Positions 63,725 to 64,000 of a DNA stretch of 64,000 nucleotides are shown here, piece by piece (position 1 is the stretch's first letter; every line of letters starts with the position of its first letter). Below the pieces are notes generated by a model. That model saw only the letters and a list, made by a program, of their open reading frames with translations. It ran no database searches and had not been told where the DNA came from. The translations under genes and the position numbers were made by a program. The stretch spans positions 124,001 through 188,000 of the forward strand of contig JAPPNI010000029.1 of the NCBI GenBank assembly GCA_028873865.1, written 5' to 3'. Source of the stretch: Chloroflexota bacterium. GTDB taxonomy: Bacteria > Chloroflexota > Dehalococcoidia > Bin125.

Positions 63725-63749
63725 CGCGATGGCGAAGCGCCTGCGACCG

Positions 63750-64000
63750 CTAGTCCACGACCGTCATCTCGTCCCCAACCTGCACCTCGCCGCCGACGAT
63801 CACGTTGGCCTCGACGCCGAAATCGAGGTGCCCGTACTCGGCATTCAGCACCTTCATCAGATCCATGTCGCGGCCCTCGCCCGTCGGCGACGCATTGACC
63901 GCATTGCAGCGCTGAATCGGCGCCGTCACTTCGATCTCAACGGTCTCGCCGATCTTGACCCGCTTGCCAACCCAGTCGAACTCGCCCCATTGGCCGAGTC
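63750..64000 (-). CDS. MOSC-domain protein, C-terminal part (truncated by window edge)
   Basis: The last 83 codons of a minus-strand gene whose start lies beyond the window. The visible chain contains KIGETVEIEVTAPIQRCNA, then GEGRDMDLMKVLNAEYGHLDFGV and VIVGGEVQVGDEM. This is the C-terminal half of a MOSC domain, including the conserved Cys in QRCNA. MOSC proteins move sulfur or bind molybdenum cofactor. Ends 38 bp before the SCO1664-like start. Confidence 0.8.
   Translation of the reverse strand, partial: LGQWGEFDWVGKRVKIGETVEIEVTAPIQRCNAVNASPTGEGRDMDLMKVLNAEYGHLDFGVEANVIVGGEVQVGDEMTVVD

Overview
This 64 kb GC-rich bacterial window is densely packed with chromosomal metabolic genes on both strands. 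I see no transposase, integrase, phage gene, rRNA or CRISPR array. The gene content includes many CaiB/BaiF (class III) CoA-transferases, three crotonases, an acyl-CoA dehydrogenase, a luciferase-like flavin oxidoreductase, an enolase-superfamily enzyme, several short-chain and zinc dehydrogenases, a TIGR03668-type F420-linked PPOX protein, a SCO1664-type kinase-like protein and a c-di-AMP riboswitch. This mix best fits an aerobic Chloroflexota of the SAR202/Dehalococcoidia kind. An actinobacterium-like lineage is the main alternative. The assignment is inference from gene content, not from a marker gene.

Layout. 1-5.0 kb (+): truncated agmatinase-family gene, LLM oxidoreductase, crotonase, DUF2277 gene, a small gene interrupted by a palindromic element, acyl-CoA dehydrogenase. 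5.1-10.3 kb: small membrane proteins, zinc alcohol dehydrogenase with a strong terminator, class I CoA-transferase, cyclic-nucleotide-binding protein, 3-hydroxyisobutyrate-dehydrogenase-like protein, two small unknowns. 10.3-10.8 kb: a c-di-AMP (ydaO) riboswitch ending in a terminator with no same-strand gene behind it. 10.8-14.7 kb: crotonase, SRAP/HMCES protein, DinB protein, PLP dehydratase, pterin carbinolamine dehydratase, PPOX protein. 14.7-16.3 kb: tandem SDRs. 16.3-16.9 kb: repeat-bearing non-coding DNA. 16.9-26.4 kb: a CoA-transferase pair, D-threonine-aldolase-like enzyme, hydrolase, aquaporin, KatG, a membrane/zinc-ribbon gene with an internal stop, sulfurtransferase. 26.5-32.7 kb (+): hydrolase, DinB protein, TIGR01777 epimerase, stand-alone AICAR transformylase, citramalate synthase, zinc-ribbon protein. 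32.8-40.9 kb: enolase-superfamily enzyme, tRNA-Pro(CGG), MFS transporter, amidohydrolase, class I CoA-transferase, a large alpha/beta-hydrolase-domain protein. 40.9-45.0 kb (-): CoA-transferase, fused double CoA-transferase, dephospho-CoA kinase. 45.0-48.1 kb (+): Tag glycosylase, crotonase, GNAT, glutaredoxin-thioredoxin reductase fusion. 48.1-59.7 kb (-): CoA-transferase pair, patatin, epimerase, MFS, J-domain/flavin-reductase fusion, two peptidases, biotin carboxylase/BCCP. 59.8-64 kb: PurO-type IMP cyclohydrolase (+), fused double CoA-transferase, SCO1664-type protein, partial MOSC protein (-).

How the genes fit together. The main theme is CoA-thioester handling: activation of organic acids by CoA transfer, followed by dehydrogenation, hydration or isomerisation. 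The most striking pattern is that four of the five class III CoA-transferase units are two-part, either adjacent genes or one fused gene. In each, the upstream or N-terminal half has lost the catalytic aspartate and the downstream or C-terminal half keeps it. Purine synthesis ends with a stand-alone AICAR transformylase and a separate archaeal-type IMP cyclohydrolase 29 kb away instead of bifunctional PurH. Many starts lack a Shine-Dalgarno sequence and have a TAnnnT box ending 6-7 nt before the start codon, which suggests frequent leaderless transcription.
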